From Dipteris shenzhenensis (lineage: Eukaryota; Polypodiophyta; Polypodiopsida; Gleicheniales), in the NCBI GenBank assembly GCA_047967505.1, contig CM106538.1: a DNA stretch of 64,000 nt; one strand, 5' to 3'. Shown here in pieces: positions 21,648 to 32,288 of this stretch (its first letter is position 1; every line of letters starts with the position of its first letter). The position numbers and the translations under genes are program-made. Under the pieces are notes generated by a model. It was not told the DNA's origin. It ran no database searches and worked only from the letters and a program-made list of their open reading frames with translations.

Positions 21648-21663
21648 TGGTGGAGACACCGGG
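21648..21663 (+). other. Candidate primer binding site of gypsy B
   Basis: Five bases after the LTR end stands TGGTGGAGACACCGGG, beginning with the TGG that pairs with a tRNA CCA end. I cannot name the matching tRNA with confidence. Confidence 0.5.
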
Positions 21664-21717
21664 TACGTTTGGTATTGGATTCATCCCACCTTACTAAACG
21701 GTCTCGGGTGTGCCTGA

Positions 21718-23093
21718 TTGCATGTTATGCCTAGAAGAGGCATGTGTTTTAATGAGGTAAAGAAGATGCCTAGAAGAACTCCGTTAGAAGAGATTGCAAC
21801 CCGTTTAAGAGAACTTGAAGATTGTGAAGGTGATGCTCAAGCTATTCGCACAGTCACCATGATCATATCCTTTATGTTTGCATTGTTGAATATGTTGGTG
21901 AATCAACAATGCCAGCAGCAGGCACAATGATAGATTGGGGATTGTTCCATGCACTGGCAGCTTGGTGTGAAGAAGAGTTGAGTCTTTGGGTAGTTTTCGA
22001 CTATAATAGCCGAGTGGTGATTCTTAATGCTTTCAACTTCTTTTGCTATGCAAATGATGAAGAGTACAATATCTTGAAGTTTTTATGTACACTTCCTATT
22101 GTGAGAAGGGTGATTCTAGAATGCATGTATACACAATGTTTCCATGGTGCTGGTTGGTCACTTATTTTTGAAGATTTTGTTGAGGATCACATTGTGGAGG
22201 GTTTTCAACAAGTGCTTATGCATAATAAGTTGGTCTTGGTATACTAAGGCTCTGTGGGATCTTGTTTGGGATATCATTTGGATCTTGGTGTTTCCTTTTT
22301 GTGTTTCATCATGGTGAAGATTCCAATGTTTCGAGGGACCTAAGGGGAAGACCCGGAGTCTTATCTTCGGGATTTTGTTCGAGGATGCCGACTTTCTAGA
22401 TGGTCCATGAAGGATCAGGCAGAGATTTTGCCTGATTTTCTTGAAGGTGTAGCCTTGAGTTAGCATGAGACCTTGCCGGACTCTACCAAGGAGGACTGGG
22501 ACCAAGTGGTGGCAGCAATGAAGCAGAGATTTGGGGCAGTGGAAGTCACCAAATGCTTTGATGTTGCAGTTGGACCGGTTCTATCAAGGAGAGGGTGAGT
22601 TGGTCTCTGCGTTGGCAATCCGATATGAAACTTTATGGACAAAGTATGAAAGGGCAGCTTTGCGAGCTATGGCATCTGCATCATCGGCCCCTCAAAGTCT
22701 CTCAGGGATGGAGCACTTAAAGATGAGCAAATTTGTTATGGCTTTGGAGCCTCGTCTTCGCTCAAAAGTAATGAGTAAAGATCCAACAACATACGTGGAG
22801 GTGCTTCGCATTGCGACTAAGAAAGAAGCTTCTCTAAAGATCGAATCCTCTTTTGTGTCTTCAACAGCTTCAACTTCTAAGGTGGAGGTAATGGGCACTC
22901 CTCAGGTATCAAAGTCCTCTGAGTTAGATCATAATATCTCCCAATTGATGGCAGAGTTTGCTGATTTTAAATTGCATTTGGTTAATGCACGAAACCTAGA
23001 GCACCAAAGAGTGAAGATAGGCCTCAAGATAGGAGTGGGGTCACTTGCTATGAATGTAATGAAAAAGGTCACTATTGCCTCGAGTGTCCTAGA
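21718..23093 (+). pseudogene. Gypsy B gag with zinc knuckle
   Basis: An N-terminal stretch (MPRRTPLEEIATRLRELEDC) is followed by a roughly 330-bp open segment (21,909-22,247) that I do not recognise. The capsid-like part then reads GEDPESYLRDFVRGCRLSRW and SQLMAEFADFKLHLV, among others. Near the end, in a shifted frame, is a CCHC zinc knuckle (CYECNEKGHYCLEC at about 23,052). Stops at 22,341 (TAA) and 22,461 (TAG) are both glutamine-compatible. A frameshift near 22,535 and another before the knuckle break the protein. Gag packages the RNA in the virus-like particle. Confidence 0.8.
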
Positions 23094-24134
23094 TTGAGAA
23101 AGAAAGAAGAAAAACAAGTATCCTTGTTAGAAGCTTCTTCAGGGGATGAGGAAAGAGAGGTAATGATGGCTAAACGGGGGCATGGTAAAGCAAAAGAAGA
23201 AGGAGAAAGCAAGGAAGAAGTAGATGAGGAACATCAGGAAGAGGAACACCGTAGTAAGAAAAAGAAGGCATCTAGAAGGAGAATTAGCCAGTCAGACTTT
23301 CCTTTAGGACAAGGAATTGGAAGCTATGACTTGTTGCCTGACCTTAAAGAAAAGAAAGCTCATATCACCTTTGGTCAATTACTTGCTTTGTCTCCAAAAC
23401 TACGAAAGGAATGGGGAAAACTAGCAAGCACAAGAGTGTCAAAGAAGAAAAAGAAGAAAAGTGCCATTCCTATTGTTCAAAAGGTAGATATAGATGTTGG
23501 TGATGATGTACCTATGGTTGATGTGATCATTGATGGTCAAGTGATTTCTAATGTGTACATTGATGGAGGTGCATCGATTAATGTCATGAGTGAGAAGACC
23601 ATGATAGATGCTGATTTAAAATACTCTAGTACTACCTCTCCTTATCGCATCAAATTGGCTGACAACACTAGGGTTAAGACCTTGGGAGTTGTGAAGAATC
23701 TAGAAGTGGATGTATGTGGAATTTTTGTGCCGACTACTTTTCAGGTGATCCCTACCAAGCCAGATGCACGTGCCTATCCATTGATTTTGGGAAGGCCTTG
23801 TTTACGCAAGGTGAAGGCTGTTCAAAAGTGGGATACTAGAGAATTTATTTTGTAGGGAAATGATAAGAAGGTGCACTACAACATCAGAAGCCGCAAAAAG
23901 GAAGTTGTCAAGGAGGAGTCTTCAACATCAGAGAGTTCAAGCTCTGACTTAACCAATGAAGAAGAAGAGACAGGGTGTAGCTCCGAGGAGTCCAACTCAG
24001 AGGGTGAGGTGGAAGGAGTGGCCTTTGGTCTTTGTCTTGGTGCTGATTGGGATGAGTCAGGAAGGAACAAGGTGGTGGTGCAAGAAGATTTTGTAGAGAC
24101 ACTTCATGTGGAGGACGTGGAGCACACTAAATGA
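23094..24134 (+). pseudogene. Gypsy B protease and linker
   Basis: A lysine/glutamate-rich linker leads into an aspartic protease with VYIDGGASINVMS near 23,560, where the usual form is DSGAS. It ends with the flap/closing segment YPLILGRPCLRKV. The active-site context DGGAS deviates from the standard D-S/T-G, and the first Asp is kept. The frame continues beyond a TAG at 23,853 and a TGA at 24,132 in the same phase into RT, so these are point stops at Gln- and Arg-compatible codons, not frame breaks. Confidence 0.85.
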
Positions 24135-25140
24135 CGCCAACGCAATGAAGAGCTTCTTGGTGATTCTCTATTAGGTAGTGAGAAGCTCCAGTACTTGGAT
24201 ATGCTAGATGATTTTCCATGTCTCTTTGCAACAAGCTATTCATAGGTTCGACCAGTCTCTCTTGTGGAGCACAAGATTGAGTTGAAGCCAGAAAGCAAGC
24301 CAGTTGTGCAACGCTTAAGGCGATTGGGGGTGATCCAAGCTGAGGCACTAAAGAAAGAGGTAACACAACTACTTGAGGCGAGATTCATCTTTCTTGTTGA
24401 TGATTCAGTATCTCCTGTAGTTGTCACACCAAAGAAAGGAAATAAGTGGCGAGTTTGTGTGGACTTTCGTCCTTTGAATGCATGCACTAAGAGGGATAAT
24501 TTTCCTTTGCCATTCCAAGATGAAATACTAGACCAAGTAGCAGGGCATGAGATGTATTCTGTATGTGATGGGTATTTTGGGTACTTTCAAATTCGTATTC
24601 GGGAGGAAGATCAAAAGAAAACATCATTTGTCACACCTTGGGGAGTTTTTGCTTACAGAGTGATGCCTTTTGGGTTGACCAATGCACCAGCTACATTTCA
24701 AAGGTTCATGAGTCAAGTTCTTGAGCCTTACTTGGGAAAGTTCATAAGGGTGTTTTTGGATGATTTTTGCATTTATTCTTGGCGCATAGATCACATGGAG
24801 AAGTTAAAGATGGCCTTAGCTAGGATTGATGAAGCAAAAGGGTGTCTAAATCCTAGCAAGTGTCATTTGGCTCAAACAAAGTAGTCTTGTTGGGGCATAT
24901 TGTGTCTGAAGAAGGCTTGCAAATGGATCCTGACAAGGTTCAAGCAATCATGGCATTGCCAAGTCCTAAGAGTGTCATTGGTGTTCGTAGAATTCTAGGA
25001 AAGAGCAAGTATTATCAACGCTTTTGTGATGATTTCACAGAGATAGTGCATCCCATGAACTTGTTGACAAGAAAAGGAGTCTCTTTCCAATGGGGTGTGG
25101 AGCAATAAGAGTCTTTCTAGCAACTTAAGGAGGCCATGAG
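24135..25140 (+). pseudogene. Gypsy B reverse transcriptase
   Basis: After a TAG at 24,243 the frame reads SLVEHKIELKPESKPVVQRL, VTPKKGNKWRVCVDFRPLN, NFPLPF and YFGYFQIRI. AYRVMPFGLTNAPATFQRFM and the catalytic VFLDDFCIYS near 24,760 follow. A one-base loss at about 24,880 shifts the frame to VVLLGHIVSEEG and YYQRFCDDF. TAA at 25,106 and TAG at 25,118 are both glutamine-compatible. Core RT motifs are all recognisable, so decay is recent relative to element A. Confidence 0.92.
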
Positions 25141-27012
25141 TAAGGGCCCAATATTGAAGCCCCCTGATTGGTCTCAAGACTTTATGTAAATCCAAGTGTA
25201 TCTTTGCATTCAGTTGGTGCTGTATTGCTACAAAAAGGAGAGGCAGGTAGAATGCAACCCATCTATTATGCCAACCGACAGCTTACAGATGTGGAAACAA
25301 GGTATGAAGAAATGGAGCAGCAAGCTCTCTCTTTGGTGTTTTCAGTCAGAAAGTTTCGCTCCTATTTATTACCTCGACCATTTTTCTTCCTTACCTCTCA
25401 GTCTGTATTAGCATATCTAGTTCGCAAGCCTAATCCTGGGGGGAGATTTGCAAAATGGTTGTCAGAGCTTCAAGAGTTCTCTTTCTCTTTTGTCACTGAA
25501 AATACCACTAGGTCCAATAGGGCAGATTTGCTCACAGGACGGGAGGATCTAGGAGAAGAAAAGAAATGTAAGGAGAACATTAAAGATGAAAGGGATACAC
25601 CACCAACAGCTTTTGTTTTGTATTTTGATGGGGCTTTTAGTCCTTCATGCCAACAAGGAGCCGGGGGGATATTCTTGATGAATCCTGAAGGTCAAGAGGT
25701 ATGGGCAAGAGGACAAGAGCTTCTAGGTATCACAACTAACAATGCAACTGAGTATAATGCTTTGATTCTTGGTTTGGAGGGTTGTCTTCAAAGTCAAGTT
25801 AAAGAATTGGAAGTAAGAGGAGATTCTCAGCTTATTATAAAGCAAATGCAAGGGCATTACAAGACAAGAAGTCCTCATTTGAAGGAGCTTAATCAAAAGG
25901 CTATGGCACTATGTAGTCAGTTTGATTTTTGCAAGTTTGTTCATTTAAACAGAAAAGAAAATCAAAGGGCAGATGAGTTAGCTACTCAAGCCATTGTAGT
26001 ACAAGACCGGGGGGTGGTTTCTTTGGTAGACATTGGATGGCCAGAACTACAAGATGTTCAGCAATATGTGGAAGAAGGCATGTTTCCTCGAGGGTTAACT
26101 CCACAACAGAAGCAGAGATTGGTAAGGAAGGCTTGTCCCTATACTATTGTTGATGACATTCTTTATAAATTGGGAAAAGATAAGGTGCTCCGTTGGATGG
26201 TCCATCCCATGGAGACTAGGAGAATCCTAGAAATGTGTCGTGAATGCTCTGGTCATTTTGCTTCAGCAAGCACAACTAGGAGAATTCTTAATGCAGGATA
26301 CTTTTGGCCACGCCTCCATAAGGATGTATATGAATGGTGTCAAAGTTGTAAAGTATGCCAAAAGTTTGGAAGGCGACACTTGATTCCTGGGCCCTTGAAG
26401 CCTATTCTAGCATATGGACCATTTGAGAGGTGGGGGTTGGACTTTGTGGAACCACTCCCTCACTCATCTCAAGGCAAGCATTATTTATTGGTGGCCACAG
26501 ATTATGCGACTCGATGGGCAGAGGCCAAGGCCACAGTCAATAGCAAGGCAAGCACAGTTGCAAAATTTCTCTTTGATCAAATTTGTTCACGCTTTGGTTG
26601 TCCTTTGGAAATTCTCACTGATGGAGGAACCTCTTTTAGAAATGAACTAATTGAAGATGTGGTGCATAAGCTAAAGATAAATCATAGCATGTCCATGCCA
26701 TACTATCCTCAATGTAATGGCTTGGTTGAGAAAACAAATGGATTGTTGTGCAATTCAATGGGAAAACTTGTTGACACCAAGAAAAGGCATTGGGATAGGC
26801 ACTTGGCAGAAGTTTTATGGGCTTACAGAACCACACACAAGCTAGCTATTGGGTTTACACCATTCCAACTAGTGTATGGAATAGAAGCCATTTTACCCAT
26901 TGAATTGGAGATACATAGTCTTCGCACAGCTGTTGCAAGAATAGAAGGACAGGAGGATGCCTATGCTCAATGCTTGGTACAGCTAGAAGCCTTGGATGAA
27001 TGCAGATTATAG
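25141..27012 (+). pseudogene. Gypsy B RNase H, second RNase H and integrase
   Basis: One frame of 614 codons carries three domains. The RT-linked RNase H (VSLHSVGAVLLQKG, YYANRQLTDVETRYEEMEQQ) comes first. From about residue 150 a second, archaeal-type RNase H follows with YFDGAFS, NNATEYNALILGLEG, VRGDSQLI and NQRADELA, giving the D-E-D-D set. The integrase has its His/Cys domain (GHFASASTTRRILNAGYFWP, CQSCKVCQ) and a DDE core (LDFVEPL, TDGGTSF, NGLVEKTN). DFVEP replaces the common DFIGP. It stops with TAG at 27,010, glutamine-compatible. Confidence 0.93.
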
Positions 27013-27294
27013 GCCTTACAAAACTTGGAATCTTCTCAAAGAAGGCGCAAGGCCCATTTTGACACCAAATTACGCAACAAGAAAGATATTGCAGAAGGAG
27101 ATTTGGTAATGAGATTTGATAGCCGTCTGGACAAGCGGCTAGACAAAAAGTTTATCGGCCGATGGAAGGGACCATATCGAGTCAAAAAGAAGTTCACGAA
27201 TGGAACCTTTCAGCTTGAGGATGTTGATGGCATGGTGATACCCGGACGCACCAATGAGTATCGCCTTAAATTCTTCTATGCTCGACCACCTTGA
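27013..27294 (+). pseudogene. Gypsy B integrase C-terminus
   Basis: This continues in phase after the TAG at 27,010. It has a basic stretch (SSQRRRKAHFDTKL) and the GPY/F-type module RWKGPYRVKKKFTNGTFQLE, ending FFYARPP at 27,294. The module belongs to the DNA-binding end of gypsy integrases. The polypurine tract follows within 40 bp. Confidence 0.9.
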
Positions 27295-27330
27295 GGGCCA
27301 GCAAACCCTCTCTATACTAGAGAGGATCTG

Positions 27331-27344
27331 CTGGGGGGGAAAGA
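27331..27344 (+). other. Polypurine tract of gypsy B
   Basis: A run ctgggggggaaaga ends directly before the 3' LTR start TGTGACGCC at 27,345. It is the usual primer for plus-strand synthesis. Confidence 0.85.
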
Positions 27345-29403
27345 TGTGACGCCAAAAATTGATATTTTTAACTTGGCATTGATATTGTTTTTCTTTATGT
27401 TTGATAAGGGTTTGAGTATCAAGTGATAGCCTAGCGGCTCTCACTTATTTCTATATTCTATGATATTGTATGGGATTGAGAGAATGAGTGGAATGGCTCA
27501 TTGTAAATACCATAGGTATGAATTATAAATACCTTGGTATGGGGTGAGAGTTATTTGTGTATGGGATATTATGAGTTTTTTAGAAAATAGGAAGAGTGGG
27601 TCATATAAAGCGGTGGGCTCATGTCCATGTGAATATAAGAGAGGCCACATGCTAAGAGTGTGGAAGGCATGTGGAGGAGTGTGAAGTCAAGAGGAATCCT
27701 TCTAGAACTCCTATGTGGAATAAGGAGGATGTGGACATGTGGAAAAGAGAGGGTCCCTATGGGCTCCATGTGGGGAGACTCTTGACTTTCTCAATATTTT
27801 AAGAGCCTTGAGCATCTTTTGATGGGACACATGGCAAGAGTAGCCAAAAAGGACATGGATGGGGACATATGTGCTTATGTGATTGATGGGGAAAGGAATC
27901 TACAGGCAGCAATTATAAATGGGTGAAGGAGGGTAACAAAATCTCTATAAAAGGAGCCCTCCTCTTCCTTGTTCATCAATCTCTTCCACCATTAGGCCTC
28001 ATGTTGCTATAGCTCTAGTCTCACCAAGCCTCTTTCATGAGCCTTCTCTCCCTCTTGTAGATATTCTCTTATGTAGACTCTTGAGTCCTTCTCTCTCTAG
28101 TTTATTCTCTCTCTATGAGTAGTCTTGGAGCTTCCGCTCCCTCTTGTATGTATGAAACCTCTTCTTATCCCTTGTGTTTGTAGTGTTGGAGTGGATTCTC
28201 ACTCTATTTGTAATGAAGGTCACTTCAGGTTCTCTCTCTCTTGAGTGTCTCTTCCCTTTTCTTTCTTTCAAAGCCTTAAAAGTTCTTTCTATTCGGCTGC
28301 TCACTGTGCATACATGGTCCATTTGTTTCTCGAGCCACCAAGCAAACTTCTTCCCCTCTTCTAGGCAAAATCTATTAGGGGTGGATCGTTGATGAAGGTA
28401 GAGTCTTGAGGGAGCATCCTGCTCAGGCGAAATTAGCCTGGGTGGAGGGTAGTTTTCATGACAGTTTGACCCCCTGTTAGTATTTTACTCATAACTTTGC
28501 GCTTGGTAGTCCGATTGTAATGAAATTTATATCACGACAAAGCTCTTTCAAGATGCATGTTTCTATATAATCAGATCTTGAATCAGATACTACGGCAAAA
28601 AGTTATGAGTCTCTGTGTTTGACAGTCTGTTTTCATGACAGTTTTTTATCCCCGTCTAGTAAACTATCCATAACTTTTTGGCCGCTTCTCTGTTTCTTAC
28701 AAAACATACATCACCACGAAGCTCTCTTTAAGGAGCATGTCTCTATGTGCTTAGATCTTGAATCAAATACTGCTACAAAATGTTATGAGTCTCTGTGTTT
28801 GACAGTCTGTTTTCATGACAGTTTTTACCCCCCTTCCAGTAAACTGTCCATATCTCTTCAACCGTCCATCTGTTTTCAATGAAACTTATATCAGCGCGAA
28901 GCCCATCTCAAGACGCATCTTTTTGTGTGCTTGAATCTTTGATATCATGTCTCTATTGAAAGTTATAAGCCTCTATGTCTAATGATAGTTTGTAGAGTGT
29001 TTTGAGTTAAGTGTAAAGGTGTCTGAAGGAGGTGCAATGTTTCCTCAGAATCTACCCATCCGACCTAATCAGCCCCTTAAAACTCCTCGATATATATCAG
29101 GTCATGTCATGTTGAGCCGCAAGATCTTCTTTCAACAACGTATCGCTCTTCTCTTTGGCACAGACCGGCTCACTGAGATTATGGCCTCTGTTGATCCTTT
29201 CCTTCTCCCTAATGATTATAACGTCACTTGGGATATTACCATCTTCATTCTCATGTGAGGGAGGAAAGTATGGTGTGGTATCTTGGCATAAAAGCTTCTT
29301 TCTAATGTCCTGTTCTCAATGATAAATATCTTTGGCTATCAGTTCGAAAGCAGCAGGAAGTGAAGAGGTGCGTGAAGTTTATTACCCCCAACCTCATGTC
29401 ACA
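27345..29403 (+). repeat. Gypsy B 3' LTR, 2,059 bp
   Basis: It starts TGTGACGCCAAAAATTG and ends CATGTCACA. It matches the 5' LTR closely apart from the missing 792-bp unit and some small changes (for example, a short deletion near 27,635). TATA motif ctataaaag lies at 27,944. Three copies of the gtctgttttcatgacagttt block lie near 28,450, 28,625 and 28,805. Confidence 0.93.
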
Positions 29404-29797
29404 GTGCCTATTTCAACATGCCCCAATAAGGTAAGCCTTCCATCTCATAAGTGGTTTCAGGAAGGTCTTGAACTGAGGGGTGGTCGGCTTCTAATAAGAA
29501 AAGGTCAAGCAAAGTGAGATCGGCCATGTTCTCATTTTGGTATCCGGTATGGACCCTGGGTCCCCCTAAGACCTCAGGTTGTTGGTGGTGACTCTCCTCA
29601 AGTTCAGCAATGTCTATGTCACTTTCTTCTAAATCACTATCACCATCAGTTTCTTCTTCACTAGTGTTACTGTCTTCTATATGACCATCATTGTACTCAA
29701 CAGTACCATGGTTGTACATTGTAGTACTATCATTGTACTCTAGAGTACCATTGGTGGGTTGTGCAATACCATTGTACTCAACAGTACCATGGTTGTA
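29403..29797 (-). pseudogene. Gypsy A, upstream pol fragment beyond the insertion
   Basis: The minus-strand frame (29,800-29,408) is acidic (SEEETDGDSDLEESDIDIAE) and reads on to ETTYEMEGLPYWGMLK, a TAG and GCA. With one agtgc target copy removed, it continues in phase into the frame that ends at 18,781. It contains internal repeats (acagtaccatggttgtaca at 29,698 and 29,779). The function of this linker is unknown. It is truncated at 29,797 by copia sequence. Confidence 0.75.
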
Positions 29798-30186
29798 CAA
29801 ATTTATATATCTTTAGATAAGGAGGCAGGTGTATGATCATGGTCCTTTATGTGGACGACTTTGTCATAACAGGGAACCATGAAGAGAAGATCTCGCAGAC
29901 GAAGCATTTGCTAGGAAGAGAGTTTGAAATGACAGACCTCGGACTGATGCATTTCTGTTTGGGGATTGAAGTTTGGCAGGAGCCGAAACAGATCTTCATT
30001 TCATAGTTGAAGTATGCTTGAGAGATACTGAAGGCATTTGTCATGGCTGAGTGCAAGACAATTGGTACCCCTATGGAGGTTGATGCAAAGCTCTCAAACG
30101 AGGATTCATCACCACTGGTGGATGAAGCAACGTACGGAAGGCTTGTGGGCAGCTTGATTTACCTGTGCAACACACGGCTGGACTAT
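29798..30186 (+). pseudogene. Ty1/copia reverse transcriptase fragment
   Basis: The frame reads MIMVLYVDDFVITGN, the copia RT catalytic box, then REFEMTDLGLMHFCLGIEVW and YGRLVGSLIYL. Several stops are present, for example after FIS and KYA. The fragment begins within the RT just before the catalytic box and ends just after SLIYL. It is only a middle piece of pol, joined on the left to gypsy A and on the right to a different copia LTR. Confidence 0.88.
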
Positions 30187-30409
30187 TGACCTCCCCAGTC
30201 CATTGTACCAAATCAGATCTTCAAGCTAGTAGCTCTTCACCTAGTATCTATCTAGATCGCCATCTAAACTCCACTGTGGGAGCGCATGGGTGGATGAGCC
30301 ATCATCTGTACTACAACAGTATTGAAGGAAAATTTTGTTCCTCTCTAGTTTGCTGCGTACTCTCTATTCTTTGTTCAGTTTCTGTTCCACTGTGGTGTGT
30401 AATTTAACA
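30187..30409 (+). repeat. Copia LTR, 5' boundary uncertain
   Basis: The end (taatttaaca) is fixed by the primer binding site that follows at once. The start is set only by the point where the RT fragment loses meaning (TG at 30,187). The expected TGTTAAATT start is absent, so the LTR is probably truncated. Confidence 0.55.
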
Positions 30410-30422
30410 TGGTATCAGAGCC
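30410..30422 (+). other. Copia primer binding site
   Basis: TGGTATCAGAGCC is the standard copia site complementary to the initiator methionine tRNA 3' end. It abuts the LTR end without spacer. Confidence 0.9.
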
Positions 30423-30480
30423 TAGGTGGCTCTAAGGAAGAATATAAGAGAGGCGAGGGCTTCAACAGCATACGAAGTGA

Positions 30481-31385
30481 TGGCAATAGGAAGCAGCACG
30501 AGTTCAACCGTTGCTGCTACACAAACAATCCAGGCGTTCAGGATTCACCCACTAGCCTTCACTGAAGGCAAGTTAGAGGGTACGGACTACACTCTGTGGA
30601 AGTTTAAAATTACTACGATTCTGGATTCATATGAGCTTCTGGAGACAGTACTGGGGACTGACCTAGAACCACAAGGAACCCCCGACCCAACAAATCCACA
30701 GAGTATGATACCTCCTAATGCCAACCTTCTACGAGCTTGGAAATGTAGGAATGCAGATGCTCTGTGTGCCCTAGTTACAAGTACTACTGATAGTGTTTTG
30801 ACCTTGATTCATCATACATCTAAGGTAACTGTGCCCTGGAACATATTGAAGAGTCAATATGAGACGCGGAGTCAGACAAGGATCTAGAACCTGGAGAATC
30901 AGCTCGCAGTGAGAAGTTTAATGAAGGAGAGAGCAGAGGCATTCATAATCCGAATCAAAAATTTACGTGACCAAATGGTTGGTGTTGGGATACAAAAGAC
31001 TAGCAAAGAGCTAGCTCGGCAGTGTCTCCGGATATGTCCGCCAAGGCTTGATGGACTAGTAACAGCACTTAACACTTAGGTGAGACCCCAACCATTGTCA
31101 TTTGAGGAATTCTGTGCTTTACTTATGGAGGAGGAATTGAGGCTTAAAGCTCGAGATGGAGGCGACCATGGGGATGATGCATTCTCTACCACTACGAAAG
31201 GCAAAGGTGATTCCTCCACCAAAGGTGAGTCCTCTACCAGTGGTGACAAAAAGAAGTAGGGTGGCAAGAAGAAGTTTCAGGGAGAATGCTTCTAATGCAA
31301 GAAGAAGGGCCATGTGATTGCAGATTGCTGGGTCAAGAAAGCAGATGAAAAGAATGGTACCCTGAAGATAATAGATAAGGAGACA
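30481..31385 (+). pseudogene. Copia gag with zinc knuckle, four in-frame stops
   Basis: From ATG at 30,481 the frame reads FTEGKLEGTDYTLWKFKITT, a typical copia gag opening, then LMKERAEAFIIRIKNLRDQM. It ends in a CCHC knuckle beginning at GECF (CF-stop-CKKKGHVIADC). Stops at 30,885, 31,077, 31,257 (all TAG) and 31,293 (TAA) are in one continuous phase with no indel. The first three replace likely glutamines and the fourth lies inside the knuckle. The sequence then breaks off into repeat R material at about 31,391, so protease and pol are missing. Confidence 0.85.
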
Positions 31386-31390
31386 GGATC

Positions 31391-31540
31391 CACTTACCTG
31401 CTACCACCATCCAAACAAACCTAGTTGTTATAACAACATAGATTTGTGAGGGAAGATAGGTAATGCATGTGTATCCTAGCTTGTATCGCTTATACCAAAG
31501 ACCAAGACCCCCAACCAGATTCTAAAGTAGCATCACAATT
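31391..31540 (+). repeat. Fragment of repeat R
   Basis: Starting ccacttacctgctaccacca, this stretch matches R copies near 32,430 and 35,655 (gataggtaatgcatg, tctaaagt). It lacks the R 5' part and truncates the copia gag. Confidence 0.7.
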
Positions 31541-32253
31541 TTAAAATTGTGGGGCAACTTAATCCACTCCATTCTAGTGCATCTATGGACCAACAAGTGG
31601 TGAAGTCATCACCCTTTAGTGAGTTGTAACTAATATGAGACAATGTTGTAAATTAATTACCTAAAGAAGGAAACAAATTAAAGGAAACCTAAGAAGGGAA
31701 ATGAACAAGGAAACAAAATAAAGGAAACATAAGAAGGGAAATGAAGAAGGAAAACATTTAAGGAAAATAAAGATGGGAATTTTTTTAGAAAAACTACAAA
31801 ATCATCGAAAGGGAAAACATACAGATAACCAAACATTAAATGAGTAACAATATGCCACAATTTGAAAGAATAAAAAACTAAGAAAATGACACAATTTGAA
31901 AAACCAAAATCTACTACCAATAGAGAGGAATTGTATCCTAAGAAGAAATAATGAGAAAAGACATGAAAAACAAAATAACAAGTGTGGAGCTAATTAACCA
32001 GAAATAATTAAAATAAGAGGGAGATAAAGAAAATTATCAAAAGAAAAATATCATTTCAATTATTTAGAAGAAATTGATGCAAACATGGAAAATCTATACA
32101 TAACTATTGAAATAAAGATAAATTTAAATATATAAAGGGAGAGTAAATTTAAAGATAAAGAGAATAATTATAAAAGAGAACAAAATACAAAAATAAGGAC
32201 ATCAGGGAATCTAGAGATGATCAAGAGAATAAGAGGTTTTTATAGGATAATGA

Positions 32254-32255
<2 letters not shown>
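31541..32255. other. A-rich DNA without recognisable genes
   Basis: The stretch is strongly adenine-rich, with short repeated phrases such as aaggaaacataagaagggaa (31,678-31,775). I see no domain. The only frame over 75 codons is a low-complexity antisense one. Confidence 0.6.

Positions 32256-32288
<33 letters not shown>

Larger units (their letters stand above)
18782..29403 (+). mobile_element. Gypsy B, complete Ty3/gypsy element of Tat type
   Basis: Two LTRs with TGTGAC/GTCACA termini bound gag, protease, RT, RNase H, a second RNase H, integrase and a polypurine tract, in that order. The five bases agtgc stand at 18,777-18,781 and again at 29,403-29,407, allowing one ambiguous base at the LTR end. 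That is a target duplication. The interrupted frame of element A continues in phase across it. An extra RNase H between the standard one and integrase is the established mark of the Tat lineage. The coding region has several stops and at least three frame breaks, so it is not autonomous. Confidence 0.93.
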
